DNA of 64,000 nt from Novosphingobium indicum (GTDB taxonomy: Bacteria; Pseudomonadota; Alphaproteobacteria; Sphingomonadales; Sphingomonadaceae), in assembly GCF_014645195.1 (NCBI RefSeq), contig NZ_BMLK01000006.1, positions 62,001 through 126,000 on the forward strand. Direction: 5' to 3'. The notes beneath the pieces were generated by a model that made no database searches, was not told where the DNA came from, and was given only the letters and a program-made list of their open reading frames with translations. This document shows, piece by piece, positions 8,832-18,438 of the stretch (position 1 is its first letter; every line of letters starts with the position of its first letter). The position numbers were made by a program, and so were the translations under genes.

Positions 8832-10280
8832 TCACGCCGCGTTGAGCTTGGTCAGCGAGCGTTCGGTGAAGTCGGTCAGCTTGGTCGGGTAGTCGCCCGA
8901 GAAGCAGGCGTCGCAGAACTGCGGGCACTTGCTGTTGCGCTCGGTTTCGCCAACGGCGCGGTAGAGACCGTCGATCGAGACGAAGGCCAGACTGTCGGCT
9001 TCGATGAAGTCGGCCATGGCCTGCGTGTCCATCGTCGCGGCGAGCAGCTTGGAACGCTCGGGCGTGTCGACGCCGTAGAAGCAGGAATGCTCGGTCGGCG
9101 GGCTGGCGATGCGCATGTGCACTTCGGCGGCACCGGCATCGCGCATCATCTCGACGATCTTCTTCGAGGTCGTTCCGCGCACGATCGAATCGTCGATGAG
9201 GATGATGCGCTTGCCTTCCACCACGGCGCGGTTGGCGTTGTGCTTGCGCTTCACGTCGTTGTGACGCTTCTGTTCACCGGGCTGGATGAAGGTGCGGCCC
9301 ACATAGTGCGAGCGGATGATGCCCAGTTCGAAGGGGATGCCCGATTCCTGCGCATAGCCGATCGCGGCCGGTACGCCGCTGTCCGGAACCGGGATCACCA
9401 CGTCGGCATCGGCGAAGGCTTCCTTTGCCAGCTCGACGCCGATCTGCTTGCGCACGGTATAGACCGAGCGACCGTCCATCACCGAGTCGGGGCGGCTGAA
9501 ATAGACGTGCTCGAAGATGCAGGGGCGCGAAGCCGGCGTACCGAACGGCCGGTGGCTCGAAATCGTGCCCTTGTGATCGACCTGGACCAGTTCGCCGGGC
9601 TCTACCGCGCGGGTGAACTCGGCGCCGATCACGTCGAGCGCCACGGTTTCGGATGCGAACACGGTAGCATCGCCCAGACGGCCCATCACCAGCGGGCGGA
9701 TGCCCAGCGGGTCGCGGCAGGCGATCATGCCTTCGCTGGTCATGCAGATCAGCGAATAGGCGCCCTCGACCATTCGCAGCGCATCGATGAAGCGGTCGAG
9801 CAGGGTCGGATAGCGACTCGTCGCGACGAGGTGGATGATCACCTCGGTGTCCGAGGTCGACTGGAAGATCGAGCCCTTCGAGACGAGATCGCGCTTGAGC
9901 GCCATCGCGTTCGAGATGTTGCCGTTATGCGCGATAGCGAAGCCGCCCGCCGCGAGATCGGCGAACAGCGGCTGCACGTTGCGCAGGCCGGAACCGCCGG
10001 TGGTGGAATAGCGCACATGGCCCGAGGCCATCGTGCCGGGCAGGGCATCCAGTTCCGTCTGCGAGAACACTTGCGCCACGTGGCCGATGCCACGGTGCGA
10101 GTGGAACTCGCGTCCGGAAAAGCTGGTGATGCCCACCGCCTCCTGTCCGCGGTGCTGCAGGGAATGGAGTCCGGCTGCAGCGACATTGGCCGCATCGCTT
10201 GCTCCGATTACGCCGAAAACACCGCACTCTTCGCGCAGTTTGTCCCCGTCGGCATCACGAAAGGGATGAGTAAGGTTCAT
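8832..10280 (-). CDS. purF: Amidophosphoribosyltransferase
   Basis: PurF catalyses the first committed step of purine synthesis, PRPP plus glutamine to phosphoribosylamine. The protein (482 residues) has a short propeptide before the predicted nucleophile Cys19 (REECGVFGV). The Ntn glutaminase domain includes SLQHRGQEAVGI and GHVRYSTTGGS. A C-terminal phosphoribosyltransferase domain has the PRPP loop IILIDDSIVRGTTSKK near 355. The presence of a propeptide suggests the B. subtilis-like processed type. The SDR gene follows closely. Confidence 0.95.
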   Translation of the reverse strand: MNLTHPFRDADGDKLREECGVFGVIGASDAANVAAAGLHSLQHRGQEAVGITSFSGREFHSHRGIGHVAQVFSQTELDALPGTMASGHVRYSTTGGSGLRNVQPLFADLAAGGFAIAHNGNISNAMALKRDLVSKGSIFQSTSDTEVIIHLVATSRYPTLLDRFIDALRMVEGAYSLICMTSEGMIACRDPLGIRPLVMGRLGDATVFASETVALDVIGAEFTRAVEPGELVQVDHKGTISSHRPFGTPASRPCIFEHVYFSRPDSVMDGRSVYTVRKQIGVELAKEAFADADVVIPVPDSGVPAAIGYAQESGIPFELGIIRSHYVGRTFIQPGEQKRHNDVKRKHNANRAVVEGKRIILIDDSIVRGTTSKKIVEMMRDAGAAEVHMRIASPPTEHSCFYGVDTPERSKLLAATMDTQAMADFIEADSLAFVSIDGLYRAVGETERNSKCPQFCDACFSGDYPTKLTDFTERSLTKLNAA

Positions 10281-10511
10281 GAATTGGTCCGGCCCGCTGG
10301 CGCCTCAAAACGCCCGCGCATTTGGAAGGGATTGCCTCCAATTGCAAGAGGGGAAAGGGACCGTTTCGCGACCGGCATTCCGCATGGCGCGAATTCATGA
10401 CGCGCGGATGACGGTAATGGCGGGAGGGAACCGTTTCGGATTGCAGGGGTTTTTGCCATCCCGCCCGTGCTCCCTGTGGGCGCGGGTTGCCAGTCCCGGT
10501 TCAGGTCCCTA

Positions 10512-11792
10512 ATGCCGCACCATTCTAACGATCACAGACGGACCCGTCGCTTGATCCTTTCACCTTTCGAATGGACCATCGCCAAGCGCTACATGCTTCC
10601 CGGCAAGGGGGAGCGCTTTATTGCGCTTGTCGCCGGCATCAGCCTTGTGGCGGTGATGCTCGGCGTATGGGCGCTGGTGATTGTCATGAGCGTTATGAAC
10701 GGCTTTCGCGCAGAGCTGTTCGACAAGATCGTCGGGCTAAACGGCCACGCGATCATCCAGGCCTATGGCGGGCGACTCGATAACTGGCAGGACGTTTTGA
10801 AGGACGTGCGCGAGACGCCGGGCGTTACCCGCGCCTCGCCGCTGATCGAACAGCCGCTGCTCGCCAGCTTCAATGGCCGGGTCGAGGCCATTCTCGTGCG
10901 CGGCAATACGCAGCCGGACATTGACCGCCTGAAGGGCAAGGTGCAGGCCGGCAGTCTCGCCGCGCTGAAAGTGGGCGAGGACAACGTCGCCATCGGCTCT
11001 CAGCTTGCGCAGAATCTCGGCGCGCAGGTCGGCGATACGATCACGGTGATCAATCCGCAGGGGCGGTCCACGCCCTTCGGCACGGTACCGCGACAGATCG
11101 CCTACCGCATCGCCGCGATCTTCAAGGTGGGCGTCTACGACTACGACAGCGCTTTCGTGGTTATGCCGATTCCCAATGCGCAGACGCTGCTGCTGACGGG
11201 TGACACCATCGGCATGATCGAACTGACGACAACCAACCCGGACAAGGTGGGGCAAATCCTCGCGCCGCTTGAGCGCAAGCTGGCGGGCAGGGCGGTCATC
11301 AACGACTGGAAGACCATCAACGCCTCGCTGTTCGAGGCCTTGGCTGTCGAGCGGGTGGTGATGTTCGTGGTGCTGTCGATCATCGTGCTGGTTGCGGTGT
11401 TCAATATCCTTTCCTCGCTGATCATGCTGGTGCGCGCCAAGACGCGAGACATCGCCATCCTGCGAACCATGGGGGCGACGCGACGATCGCTGCTCAAGGT
11501 CTTCGTCACGACCGGCTTCTGCATCGGTGCGCTGGGGACGCTGCTGGGCCTCGTGCTGGGGCTGGTTTCGCTCTACTTCCGCCAGCCAATTGTCCACGGC
11601 GTCGAGCGCATGACCGGCCAGAACCTGTGGGACCCCTCGATCCGCTTCCTGACCGAGCTGCCCAGCCGGCCCGATCCGGTCGAGATCACGGTGATTTGCG
11701 TCATGGCGCTGGTCTTCAGTTTCCTCGCCACGCTCTATCCGGCCTTCAAGGCGGCGAGTACCGATCCCGTGCAGGTGCTGCGCTATGAGTGA
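10512..11792 (+). CDS. lolC: Lipoprotein-releasing ABC transporter permease (LolC/LolE family)
   Basis: Four membrane segments flank a large periplasmic domain: one near the N-terminus (about 40-65) and three near the C-terminus, with the MacB/FtsX-like stretch [27 protein letters not shown]. Paired with LolD it would extract lipoproteins from the inner membrane. Several starts are possible: ATG 10512 (used here), TTG 10551 just before the family-typical [13 protein letters not shown], and an upstream ATG at 10467. The gene overlaps lolD by 8 bp. Only one permease gene is present, as is common in alphaproteobacteria. Confidence 0.9.
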   Translation: MPHHSNDHRRTRRLILSPFEWTIAKRYMLPGKGERFIALVAGISLVAVMLGVWALVIVMSVMNGFRAELFDKIVGLNGHAIIQAYGGRLDNWQDVLKDVRETPGVTRASPLIEQPLLASFNGRVEAILVRGNTQPDIDRLKGKVQAGSLAALKVGEDNVAIGSQLAQNLGAQVGDTITVINPQGRSTPFGTVPRQIAYRIAAIFKVGVYDYDSAFVVMPIPNAQTLLLTGDTIGMIELTTTNPDKVGQILAPLERKLAGRAVINDWKTINASLFEALAVERVVMFVVLSIIVLVAVFNILSSLIMLVRAKTRDIAILRTMGATRRSLLKVFVTTGFCIGALGTLLGLVLGLVSLYFRQPIVHGVERMTGQNLWDPSIRFLTELPSRPDPVEITVICVMALVFSFLATLYPAFKAASTDPVQVLRYE

Positions 11793-12468
11793 TCCCGCAA
11801 ACGCCGTCGTCCGCCTGACCGATGTCACCCGCAGTTTTGCACAGGGCGGCGTCACTATCGACGTGCTGCGCGGCGTGAACCTCGCCGTGTCGCCGGGGGA
11901 AATCGTTGCGCTGCTGGGCCCATCGGGATCGGGCAAGTCGACCATGCTTCAGGCCATCGGTCTGCTGGAAGGTGGCTTCGGCGGGAAAATCGAGATCGCC
12001 GGGATCGATGCCAGCAAGCTGGGCAAGGACCAGCGCGCGGCGGTGCGGCGCGATCACATCGGTTTCGTCTACCAGTTTCACCACCTGCTGCCGGACTTCA
12101 ATGCCATCGAGAACGTGGTACTGCCGCAGCTGATCACCGGGAAACCGCGCACCGAATGCGAGGAGCGGGCCAAGGAATTGCTGACCGCGCTCGGTCTCGG
12201 GCAGCGGCTGGAGCATCGGCCCAGCAAGCTGTCGGGCGGCGAACAGCAGCGCGTCGCGGTCGCCCGCGCGCTGGCAAACCGGCCGCGGCTGGTGCTCGCG
12301 GACGAGCCGACCGGCAATCTCGATGAAGCGACGGCCGACGTCGTGCTGCGGCAGTTCCTTTCGCTCGTGCGCGAGGAGGGCAGCGCGGCGCTGATCGCGA
12401 CGCACAACGAAAGATTGGCAGCGCAAATGGATCGCGTCGTCCGCTTGCACGATGGTGTGCTGACATAG
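11785..12468 (+). CDS. lolD: Lipoprotein-releasing ABC transporter ATP-binding protein
   Basis: The 227-residue ABC ATPase has Walker [10 protein letters not shown] near residue 43, signature [15 protein letters not shown] near 148 and Walker [16 protein letters not shown]. The start is nested in the 3' end of lolC (8-bp overlap), indicating translational coupling. It would power LolC-type lipoprotein release. Confidence 0.93.
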   Translation: MSDPANAVVRLTDVTRSFAQGGVTIDVLRGVNLAVSPGEIVALLGPSGSGKSTMLQAIGLLEGGFGGKIEIAGIDASKLGKDQRAAVRRDHIGFVYQFHHLLPDFNAIENVVLPQLITGKPRTECEERAKELLTALGLGQRLEHRPSKLSGGEQQRVAVARALANRPRLVLADEPTGNLDEATADVVLRQFLSLVREEGSAALIATHNERLAAQMDRVVRLHDGVLT

Positions 12469-12551
12469 ACATTTTAAGGCTGGAATTGCGTTGATTTTGC
12501 GGTTTCCAGTCTCCAAATCGCTATTCAAGTATTGAACGAAAGGACCCGGCG

Positions 12552-12836
12552 ATGAGCGACACCCCGTCCACAATCCAGAACGAGGACGGCGCCCCCAAGG
12601 GCTTCGGCTGGAACGATTCGGCTGAACTGCACAAGTGCGAGGACGGTGGCGGCCTGTTTCACCGCTTCAAGACGATCCGTCGCGGCACGATGGCGGAACT
12701 GATCCATTTCGTGATGGATCTGCCCGAAGAGAAGCGTCAGGACTACGCGATCCAGAAGGACGGCGACCGGACCTTCAAGATCGGCGAGATCCGCAGCCTC
12801 TATCGTCGTTCGGACTTCCCGACCGGGCAGGTCTGA
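12552..12836 (+). CDS. Small conserved hypothetical protein
   Basis: The 94-residue, soluble, charged protein has no signal peptide or membrane segment, and no family is recognised. It contains HKCEDGGGLFHRFKTIRRGTMAELIHFVMDLPEEKR in pieces suggesting a compact fold. An AAAGGA ribosome site precedes the ATG. It lies 17 bp upstream of the glutathione peroxidase gene on the same strand and may be co-transcribed with it. Confidence 0.7.
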   Translation: MSDTPSTIQNEDGAPKGFGWNDSAELHKCEDGGGLFHRFKTIRRGTMAELIHFVMDLPEEKRQDYAIQKDGDRTFKIGEIRSLYRRSDFPTGQV

Positions 12837-12853
12837 TCGGGGCTTTGACCGCG

Positions 12854-13333
12854 ATGACCACCATCGCCGACTTTGCCGCCACGCTTCCCAACGGGGAGAA
12901 GGTGAGCCTGGCGGACAGGCTCGGCAAGGTCGTGCTGGTGGTCAACACCGCCAGCAAGTGCGGCTTCACCCCTCAGTACGAGGGGCTGGAGGCGCTGTGG
13001 CGCAAATATGGCGACCGCGGCTTCGAAGTGATCGCCTTTCCCTGCAACCAGTTCGGCAAGCAGGAACCGGGTGGCGCGGACGAGATCGCGAGCTTTTGCG
13101 ACGTGAATTTCGGCCTGTCGTTTCCGCTGATGGGCAAGATCGACGTCAACGGCGCCGATGCCGATCCGCTTTACGACTGGCTGAAGGCCGAAGCACCCGG
13201 CGTGTTCGGCAGCAAGGGGATCAAGTGGAACTTCACCAAGTTCCTGATCGGGCGCGACGGCAAGGTCGTGCGCCGCTATGCCCCGACCGACAAGCCAGCA
13301 AGCCTCGAGAAGGACATCGAAGCCCTTCTCTGA
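12854..13333 (+). CDS. Glutathione peroxidase (cysteine type)
   Basis: The 159-residue thioredoxin-fold peroxidase carries the catalytic tetrad elements: Cys in NTASKCGFTPQY near 36, Gln in FPCNQFGKQEPGG near 71, and Trp-Asn in KWNFTKFLI near 125. It uses Cys rather than selenocysteine and would reduce peroxides, probably with thioredoxin or glutathione. ATG 12854 is chosen because the family start TIADFAATLPNGEKVSL follows it directly; a longer frame upstream would overlap the preceding gene. Confidence 0.9.
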   Translation: MTTIADFAATLPNGEKVSLADRLGKVVLVVNTASKCGFTPQYEGLEALWRKYGDRGFEVIAFPCNQFGKQEPGGADEIASFCDVNFGLSFPLMGKIDVNGADADPLYDWLKAEAPGVFGSKGIKWNFTKFLIGRDGKVVRRYAPTDKPASLEKDIEALL

Positions 13334-13351
13334 GGCTCACGCGTCCCCTGG

Positions 13352-14509
13352 TCAGTCGACCAGGTTTTCCAGATCGTCAGGGTCGATGGCGCTCACGGCG
13401 GCCTTGAGTTCCTCGATGCTGTTGGCCGATCCGTCTGCTTCCACCAGGAACCGATCGTCCACCATGCGGCCGAACTTACCGCGCTCGGTCCGCGTGTTCC
13501 AGGCTTCGGTCTGCATCTGTCCGTTTACCGTGCCGGTCTTCTCGTAGCTGTCTTCGTCTTCCTTGGACTGCTCGATGCCCATAGCCGATCCCATGGCGGC
13601 AATCGCGCCCATGCCGTGGAAGTCGGCGATGCGCAGGGTGAAGGACTTGGCACCGGCGGTATATTCCGCCTGCGCGGAGGCGCCCATGCTGCCCGCACCG
13701 AACGTCTCCATGGACGTGCGGGTGTAGGGGCCGATCGATTCGGGCATCAATTCCTTGAGCGAGCCCACCGGCACGGCCTTGGTCTTGCCGCTGGCGGCAT
13801 CCTCCATCCGTTTGCCCATCTTCTCGATCTCGCCGGTATCGATGCTCCCGACGCCGGGTACAGAGATGGTGCCCGATGAGCTCGATTCGTCCGAGGAGAA
13901 CAGTGCCGGCCCGGCGAAGATGCCGACCACGGATGCCGTCACGGCCGAGGCGATGAAACCGAGAACGATCGCGCAGACCACGGTGACGGCTGTGTAGCCG
14001 AGTACCTTGTCCGCCGGCACTTTCATCAGTTCGGGCGCGCCCACGTAAAAAAGGTAAAGGCTGTAGAGCCCGACGATGCCGAGAATGGACAGCGCGGGCA
14101 GCAGGCTGAATATTCCCGCGAGCCAGCCCGCCGTCATGCTGTAGGCAACCAGCTTGAACGATCCGGTCTTGTCCTCGACGCCCGAGAACTTGGGGGCGAG
14201 CATGTTGGCGATCCAGGCGATGATGAACACGCTGATGATCGCCATGATGTAACTGATGATGGCAGAGGTCAGGCCGCTCATCAGTCCGGGGCGGAACCGC
14301 ACGAACAGTGCGCCGTATCCGAACAGTTGTCCGCCGATAAAACTGGCTACCGGACCAATTGCAGCCAACGGCAGGACGTAGCCTTTCAGAATGCTGCCAG
14401 TCGTTTCCTTCTCAGCGGCAATCACAGGCCATTCGCTTTTCGGGGTGAGGATGATCGCCTTGGCGCGTTCAACCAGTGATTTGCCCCCCGTATTCGTGCC
14501 GGAATCCAT
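13352..14509 (-). CDS. Yip1-family membrane protein with C-terminal soluble domain
   Basis: The 385-residue protein has an N-terminal Yip1/DUF1282-like part. LVERAKAIILTPKSEWPVIAAE is followed by five hydrophobic helices between about 45 and 200. A hydrophilic C-terminal region (about 205-385) is rich in Gly, Ser and Ala and probably lies on one face of the membrane. The gene is convergent with the glutathione peroxidase gene. Function is unknown; the C-terminal domain is not recognised. Confidence 0.75.
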   Translation of the reverse strand: MDSGTNTGGKSLVERAKAIILTPKSEWPVIAAEKETTGSILKGYVLPLAAIGPVASFIGGQLFGYGALFVRFRPGLMSGLTSAIISYIMAIISVFIIAWIANMLAPKFSGVEDKTGSFKLVAYSMTAGWLAGIFSLLPALSILGIVGLYSLYLFYVGAPELMKVPADKVLGYTAVTVVCAIVLGFIASAVTASVVGIFAGPALFSSDESSSSGTISVPGVGSIDTGEIEKMGKRMEDAASGKTKAVPVGSLKELMPESIGPYTRTSMETFGAGSMGASAQAEYTAGAKSFTLRIADFHGMGAIAAMGSAMGIEQSKEDEDSYEKTGTVNGQMQTEAWNTRTERGKFGRMVDDRFLVEADGSANSIEELKAAVSAIDPDDLENLVD

Positions 14510-14684
14510 GGATTGCCCTCCTCAATTGTGTGCCCAGCCGGAGGGAAACACATCGATGGTCAAATGCAAAGCCATGGAATCGTTGTCGCCGAAAGTATGA
14601 AGGACATTTTCATGTCTTCGTTACCCCCGGCCTTTTGCCTCTTCGGGCTTGATCGCGGGCGAGGCAGGCGCATAGATTTCGGGG

Positions 14685-17600
14685 ATGCCGTTCGCTCCTT
14701 TCGTTCCGCTTCGCATCTTCTCCAGCTTCACCATGCTCGACGGTGCGATCGATCCGAAAGCGGCTGCCAAGCTGGCCAAGGCGCGCAACTTTCCCGCTGC
14801 CGCCATCTGCGACCGCAACGGCCTCTACGGCGCCCCTACTTTCGCGCAGGCCTGCATGGACGCGGGGGTCCAGCCCATCGTCGGGACCTATCTGGCCGTT
14901 GCCCGGCCCGGTACCGCCGTGCAGGGGCAGGACTTCCCGATCGACTGGCTCGCGCTCTTCGCGCAGAACGAGCAGGGCTGGCTTAACCTGTGCCGCCATG
15001 TCAGCCGCGCTCACCTCGACCGCCCGCTGGAACTCGATCCGCACGTCGAGCTGGAAACGCTGCGCGGCTATACCGATGGCCTGATCTGCCTCACCGGCGG
15101 CAACGAGGGGGCGCTGGCCCGGCTCTATGCTGACCGCAAGGGCGAAGCGGCAGAACGGTATTGCGATGAACTGGAGGCGCTGTTCGGAGACCGCCTCTAT
15201 ATCGAGATTACCCGCACCGGCGAGCCCGAGGAAGACGCCAGCGAGGAAGACCTGATCACGCTCGCCTATGCGCGCGACATTCCGCTGGTGGCCTCCAACC
15301 CGGCGCAGTTTGCCGAAAAGACCTTCCACGCCGCGCACGACGCCATGCTCTGTATTGCGCATTCGACGCAGGTCGATGCGGAGGAGCGTCCGCGATCTTC
15401 CTCTGAACGCTGGGTCAAGCCGATCGAAGACATGGAGGAGCTGTTCTCCGACCTGCCCGAGGCAATGGCGAACACGCTCGTCGTCGCCCAGCGCTGCGCC
15501 TACGCGCCGCCCAAGCGCAAGCCGCTGCTCCCTAGCCTTGCCGGTGATATCGAGGGTGAGCAGCGCATGCTCGTGGACGATGCGCGCGCTGGCCTCGCCC
15601 GGCGGCTCGTGCCCTACTGGCCGGACGTTACCGAAGCCGAACTCGATGCCGTGCTCGCGCTCGATGATGCGGATCGCAAAGCCGCTTACGAAAGCACGCT
15701 GCAGGAAAAGGGTGTCACCGAGGACTTCCTCGATTATGCCAAGCGTCTCGATTTCGAGACGAAAATCATCATCGGCATGGGCTTTCCCGGCTACTTCCTG
15801 ATCGTTGCCGACTTCATCAAGTGGGCAAAGGACAACGGCATTCCGGTGGGGCCGGGCCGTGGTTCGGGTGCAGGCTCGCTGGTCGCCTGGGCGCTGACGA
15901 TCACCGACCTCGATCCGTTGCAGCTGAACCTGCTGTTCGAACGCTTCCTCAATCCGGAACGCGTCTCGATGCCGGACTTCGATATCGACTTCTGCGAAAC
16001 CCGGCGCGGCGAAGTGATCCGTTACGTTCAGCGCAAGTACGGCAATGACCACGTCGCGCAGATCATCACCTTCGGCAAGATGAAGGCCCGCGCCGTGCTG
16101 CGCGACTGCGGCCGCATCCTGCAGATGGGCTACGGCCGCGTCGACGGCCTGTGCAAGATGGTCCCGAACCATCCCACCGATCCGTGGAACCTCACCGAAG
16201 CGCTGCACGGCCGCAAGGCGCACGGCGTGACCAAGGACCCGCCGGTCGCCGAATTCCGCCGCGAATACGATCACGATCCCGAAGTGCGGCGCTTGGTCGA
16301 CCTTGCCGTCCAGCTCGAGGGTCTGCCGCGCAACTCCTCAACCCATGCGGCCGGCGTCGTCATCGGCGACCGCCCGCTGGCGGAACTGGTGCCGCTCTAC
16401 CGCGACCCGCGGTCGGACATGCCGGTGACGCAGTTCGACATGAAGTCGGTGGAGGACACGGGCCTCGTCAAGTTCGACTTCCTCGGCCTCAAGACACTCT
16501 CGGTGCTGCGCAAGGCCACCGATCTGCTCGAGCGGCGCGGCATCACCATCGATCTTTCCGCGCTCAAGTGGGACGATCCCGGCGTCTACGAATTGCTCAA
16601 GCGCGGCGACACCGTCGGCGTGTTCCAGCTGGAGTCGGAAGGCATGCGCCGCACGCTGGCGGCCGTGAAGCCGACCAACTTCGGCGACATCATTGCGCTC
16701 GTCTCGCTCTACCGTCCGGGCCCGATGGACAACATCCCGCTGTTCGGCCGCCGCAAGAACGGGCTGGAGGAGATCCTCTACCCGCACGAAAAGCTCGAGC
16801 CGATCCTCTCCGAGACTTACGGCATCTTCGTCTACCAGGAACAGGTCATGCAGGCCGCGCAGGTCCTGGCGGGCTACTCGCTCGGCGGGGCCGACATGCT
16901 GCGCCGCGCGATGGGCAAGAAGAAGAAGGAGGAGATGGACAAGCAGCGCGAGATCTTCGTGAAGGGCTGCAAGGAAAACTCCGACATCGATGCCCCCAAG
17001 GCCAATGAACTGTTCGACTTGATCGACAAGTTCGCGGGCTACGGTTTCAACAAGTCGCACGCCGCCGCCTACGCGCTGCTGGCCTATCACACCGCCTGGC
17101 TCAAGGCGCATTATCCGCACGAATTCTACGCCGCTTCGATGTGCTTCGACATGCACCAGTCGGAAAAGCTGGCGATCTTCGTCGACGACGCGCGGCGCAA
17201 CGGCATCGAACTGGCCGCGCCCGACATCAACCGCTCCGAAGCCGAGTTCACGGTCGAGGAAACGACCGAGAGCTATGCGGTGCGTTACGCGCTCGCCGGG
17301 CTCCGCAATGTCGGCGAAAAGGCCATGGAGATGATGGTTGCCGAGCGCGAGGCGAACGGCAAGTTCGCCGACCTCGACGACGTGTTCCGCCGCGCCCCCG
17401 CCGGCTCGATGAACCGCCGCCAGCTGGAAAGCCTTGCCGCCGCCGGCGCTTTCGACAGTCTGGAGCCGAACCGGGCCAAAGTGCTGGCAAACGCCGATAC
17501 GCTGCTGGCCGAGGCAGACCGCTCCTCGCGCGAACGGGCGAGCGATCAGGTTGGCCTGTTTGGCGGCGACGATCATGCCGAGCAGGGGCTGCGTCTTGTC

Positions 17601-18290
17601 GATGCCGAACCGTGGAGCCGCATGGACCAGATGGCGAAGGAGCGCGAGGTTTTCGGCTTCTACTTCGCTGCCCATCCGGTCGAGCAGTTCCGCCATGTCG
17701 CCTCGTCCAACGGCGCGCGCACCTACACCAGTCTGATGGCCGGTGGGGCCGGTGGCGGGCGTACCGGCGCGGTGATGGCGGCCATGGTGGAGAACGTCCA
17801 GAAGCGAAAGACTCGCAAGGGCAAGGACTTCGTGATGGCCGATTTCTCCGATTCCACCGGCAATTTCTCGGCTTCCTGCTTCGAGGAAAGCCTGGTCGAG
17901 AACTTCGTGAAGTGGGCCAGGGAAAGCGCCTGCGTCCTGCTCAACGTCGAACTCGACAGCCCGAGCCCGGACGAACCCCCGCGCGTTACCGTACGCGGGG
18001 CGCGGCCGCTTGCCGAAGTCACGGCCAGCGCGCGGATGTTGCTCAAGCTCGAAATCGACCGGGTCGAGGCGGTGCAGGAACTGGCCTTGCTGCTCAGGCC
18101 GGGGACGTCGGGTGCGGGCGAGATTATCGCGACCTTGAACCTCGATGGCGGCCGCAAGCAACTGGTGCGGCTGGGCCGCGACTTCGCGCTCGATGGCGAG
18201 TTCGTGGAGCAGTTGGCCAATGTGGACGGGCTGACGATCGGCGAGTTCAAGGCCAAGCGCGGGCCCGAGCGGATGCAGCGGGCGGCCTAG
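14685..18290 (+). CDS. dnaE: DNA polymerase III alpha subunit
   Basis: The 1201-residue replicative polymerase begins with a PHP domain (FVPLRIFSSFTMLDGAIDPKAAAKLAK). The palm domain shows the catalytic pair in MPDFDIDFCETRRGEVIRYV near 430. It continues with HAAGVVIGDRPL, VKFDFLGLKTL, the FNKSHAAAYALLAYHTAWLKAHYP helix-hairpin region and a C-terminal OB fold. Length and order match DnaE (not DnaE2 or PolC). It is transcribed alone and separated from flanking genes. Confidence 0.96.
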   Translation: MPFAPFVPLRIFSSFTMLDGAIDPKAAAKLAKARNFPAAAICDRNGLYGAPTFAQACMDAGVQPIVGTYLAVARPGTAVQGQDFPIDWLALFAQNEQGWLNLCRHVSRAHLDRPLELDPHVELETLRGYTDGLICLTGGNEGALARLYADRKGEAAERYCDELEALFGDRLYIEITRTGEPEEDASEEDLITLAYARDIPLVASNPAQFAEKTFHAAHDAMLCIAHSTQVDAEERPRSSSERWVKPIEDMEELFSDLPEAMANTLVVAQRCAYAPPKRKPLLPSLAGDIEGEQRMLVDDARAGLARRLVPYWPDVTEAELDAVLALDDADRKAAYESTLQEKGVTEDFLDYAKRLDFETKIIIGMGFPGYFLIVADFIKWAKDNGIPVGPGRGSGAGSLVAWALTITDLDPLQLNLLFERFLNPERVSMPDFDIDFCETRRGEVIRYVQRKYGNDHVAQIITFGKMKARAVLRDCGRILQMGYGRVDGLCKMVPNHPTDPWNLTEALHGRKAHGVTKDPPVAEFRREYDHDPEVRRLVDLAVQLEGLPRNSSTHAAGVVIGDRPLAELVPLYRDPRSDMPVTQFDMKSVEDTGLVKFDFLGLKTLSVLRKATDLLERRGITIDLSALKWDDPGVYELLKRGDTVGVFQLESEGMRRTLAAVKPTNFGDIIALVSLYRPGPMDNIPLFGRRKNGLEEILYPHEKLEPILSETYGIFVYQEQVMQAAQVLAGYSLGGADMLRRAMGKKKKEEMDKQREIFVKGCKENSDIDAPKANELFDLIDKFAGYGFNKSHAAAYALLAYHTAWLKAHYPHEFYAASMCFDMHQSEKLAIFVDDARRNGIELAAPDINRSEAEFTVEETTESYAVRYALAGLRNVGEKAMEMMVAEREANGKFADLDDVFRRAPAGSMNRRQLESLAAAGAFDSLEPNRAKVLANADTLLAEADRSSRERASDQVGLFGGDDHAEQGLRLVDAEPWSRMDQMAKEREVFGFYFAAHPVEQFRHVASSNGARTYTSLMAGGAGGGRTGAVMAAMVENVQKRKTRKGKDFVMADFSDSTGNFSASCFEESLVENFVKWARESACVLLNVELDSPSPDEPPRVTVRGARPLAEVTASARMLLKLEIDRVEAVQELALLLRPGTSGAGEIIATLNLDGGRKQLVRLGRDFALDGEFVEQLANVDGLTIGEFKAKRGPERMQRAA

Positions 18291-18322
18291 CGCCGGTCCC
18301 GTTGCCATCGCCGGCACGTGTT

Positions 18323-18372
18323 TTGTCGCATGGCGACAATCCAACCGAATGGTCGGATTTTACAATCCAACC
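18323..18372. promoter_or_regulatory. Clustered dyads and direct repeat upstream of the acyl-CoA synthetase
   Basis: Three ordered elements lie in the 148-bp gap before the acyl-CoA synthetase. TTGTCGC-ATG-GCGACAA (18323-18339) is a perfect 7-bp dyad. AATCCAACC (18338-18346) and GGTCGGATT (18351-18359) form a 9-bp inverted repeat with one mismatch around a 4-bp spacer. ACAATCCAACC recurs exactly at 18336-18346 and 18362-18372. This layout suggests a regulator-binding region. Which protein binds is not shown; a related motif occurs before the second TauD gene. Confidence 0.5.
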
Positions 18373-18438
18373 CTATCTGATAGCTCTATAAGTTCATAAG
18401 TGAACACAAGGCGCCGACCCGGTTGAGGAGAGGCTCAC

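Noticed and set aside
10425..10450. AACCGTTTCGGATT near lolC as another copy of the operator-like motif.
   Set aside because: The spacing between AACCG and TCGGATT differs by 3 bp from the other two sites, so a chance match is more likely.
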